Below are positions 15,053-15,252 of a stretch of 15,252 nucleotides of DNA, piece after piece. Position 1 is the stretch's first letter; every line of letters begins with the position of its first letter. Under the pieces are notes generated by a model. The model saw only the letters and a list, made by a program, of their open reading frames with translations. It did not search any database and was not told the origin of the DNA. Location: assembly GCA_043729515.1 (NCBI GenBank), contig JAYTLK010000209.1:1-15252 (forward strand). The letters run 5' to 3'. The stretch is from JANXSS01 sp043729515. Lineage in GTDB: Bacteria > Pseudomonadota > Gammaproteobacteria > Burkholderiales > Burkholderiaceae_D. Both the position numbers and the translations under genes were made by a program.

Positions 15053-15252
15053 CTAAAAAGACTCGACGATATTAATCGTGTAGTCAACGAGCCGCTCGTT
15101 TTTAAAAACAGCCTTGACATAGGTGCTTACATCAAACCAGCTTTGCGATTCATCAGGCGAAAGTTCGTTCAGCTTTTCGCGCTCTTTTTTTGAAGCTTCC
15201 CGCTGCGTCACGCCCTCGTACACCAAAAGATTCCTGCTCTTTTTGAACTCCA
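15053..15252 (-). CDS. Unrecognised protein, C-terminal 65 residues only
   Basis: A minus-strand frame enters from the right edge and stays open for 65 codons to a TAG at 15053-15055. The visible part is highly charged (REASKKEREKLNELSPDE in the middle) and ends in FKNERLVDYTINIVESF. It reads like a soluble, partly helical protein. The DNA is clearly AT-richer than the housekeeping genes to the left, with A/T runs in the Lys and Phe codons, which may reflect acquired DNA. The start and most of the gene lie outside the window, so no family can be named. It could also be a chance frame, but the residue composition argues for real coding. Confidence 0.6.
   Translation of the reverse strand, partial: EFKKSRNLLVYEGVTQREASKKEREKLNELSPDESQSWFDVSTYVKAVFKNERLVDYTINIVESF

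Noticed and set aside
15114..15119. Perfect TTGACA on the plus strand
   Set aside because: No -10 box at a proper distance, and it lies inside the minus-strand coding frame.
1..15252. CRISPR arrays, tRNA/rRNA genes, intact insertion sequences, toxin-antitoxin or defence modules
   Set aside because: Looked for repeated spacers, cloverleaf-like sequences and family motifs by eye and saw none.

Overview
The window is a GC-rich, densely coded chromosomal segment from a betaproteobacterium, most likely order Burkholderiales and plausibly family Oxalobacteraceae. This rests on protein character and gene order (pyrG-kdsA-eno-ftsB on one strand; rnm-yciO-site-2 protease on the same strand) and was not tested by a search. 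Most of it is housekeeping.

Layout: (1) 1-2122, minus strand: a likely operon of an RNase AM-type PHP phosphoesterase (rnm), a YciO/Sua5-family protein and an M50 site-2 protease that runs off the left edge. (2) 2271-4965: an alpha/beta hydrolase (minus) divergent from an acyl-CoA synthetase (plus), with a compact shared promoter region holding overlapping opposite -10 boxes and a short palindrome. (3) 4966-5652: a gene-poor stretch and a small helical lipoprotein (minus). (4) 5899-8224: a DUF455 ferritin-like protein (minus) divergent from a gamma-carbonic-anhydrase-like protein and hslO (plus, ATGA overlap). The divergent junction is a perfect 9-bp inverted repeat carrying mirrored TAAAAT boxes. 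(5) 8221-12599, minus: pyrG-kdsA (ATGA overlap), eno, ftsB, with a strong hairpin between eno and ftsB. The hslO and ftsB stop codons lie in one shared CTAG. (6) 12993-14686, plus: an L,D-transpeptidase and an M23/LytM peptidase, 8 bases apart, which look like a peptidoglycan-remodelling pair. (7) 14687-15252: a stretch with no recognisable gene, then the C-terminal end of an AT-richer, charged, unrecognised minus-strand gene.

Functional themes are nucleotide, LPS and central metabolism (CTP synthase, KDO-8-P synthase, enolase), the cell envelope (FtsB, L,D-transpeptidase, M23 peptidase, lipoprotein), proteostasis (Hsp33) and RNA turnover (RNase AM). I found no CRISPR array, rRNA, tRNA, intact mobile element or clearly new defence system. 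The observations worth a second look are the divergent promoter architectures, the uncharacterised DUF455/gamma-CA junction, the class of KdsA, the L,D-transpeptidase/M23 pair, the tiny lipoprotein and the unexplained right-hand end.
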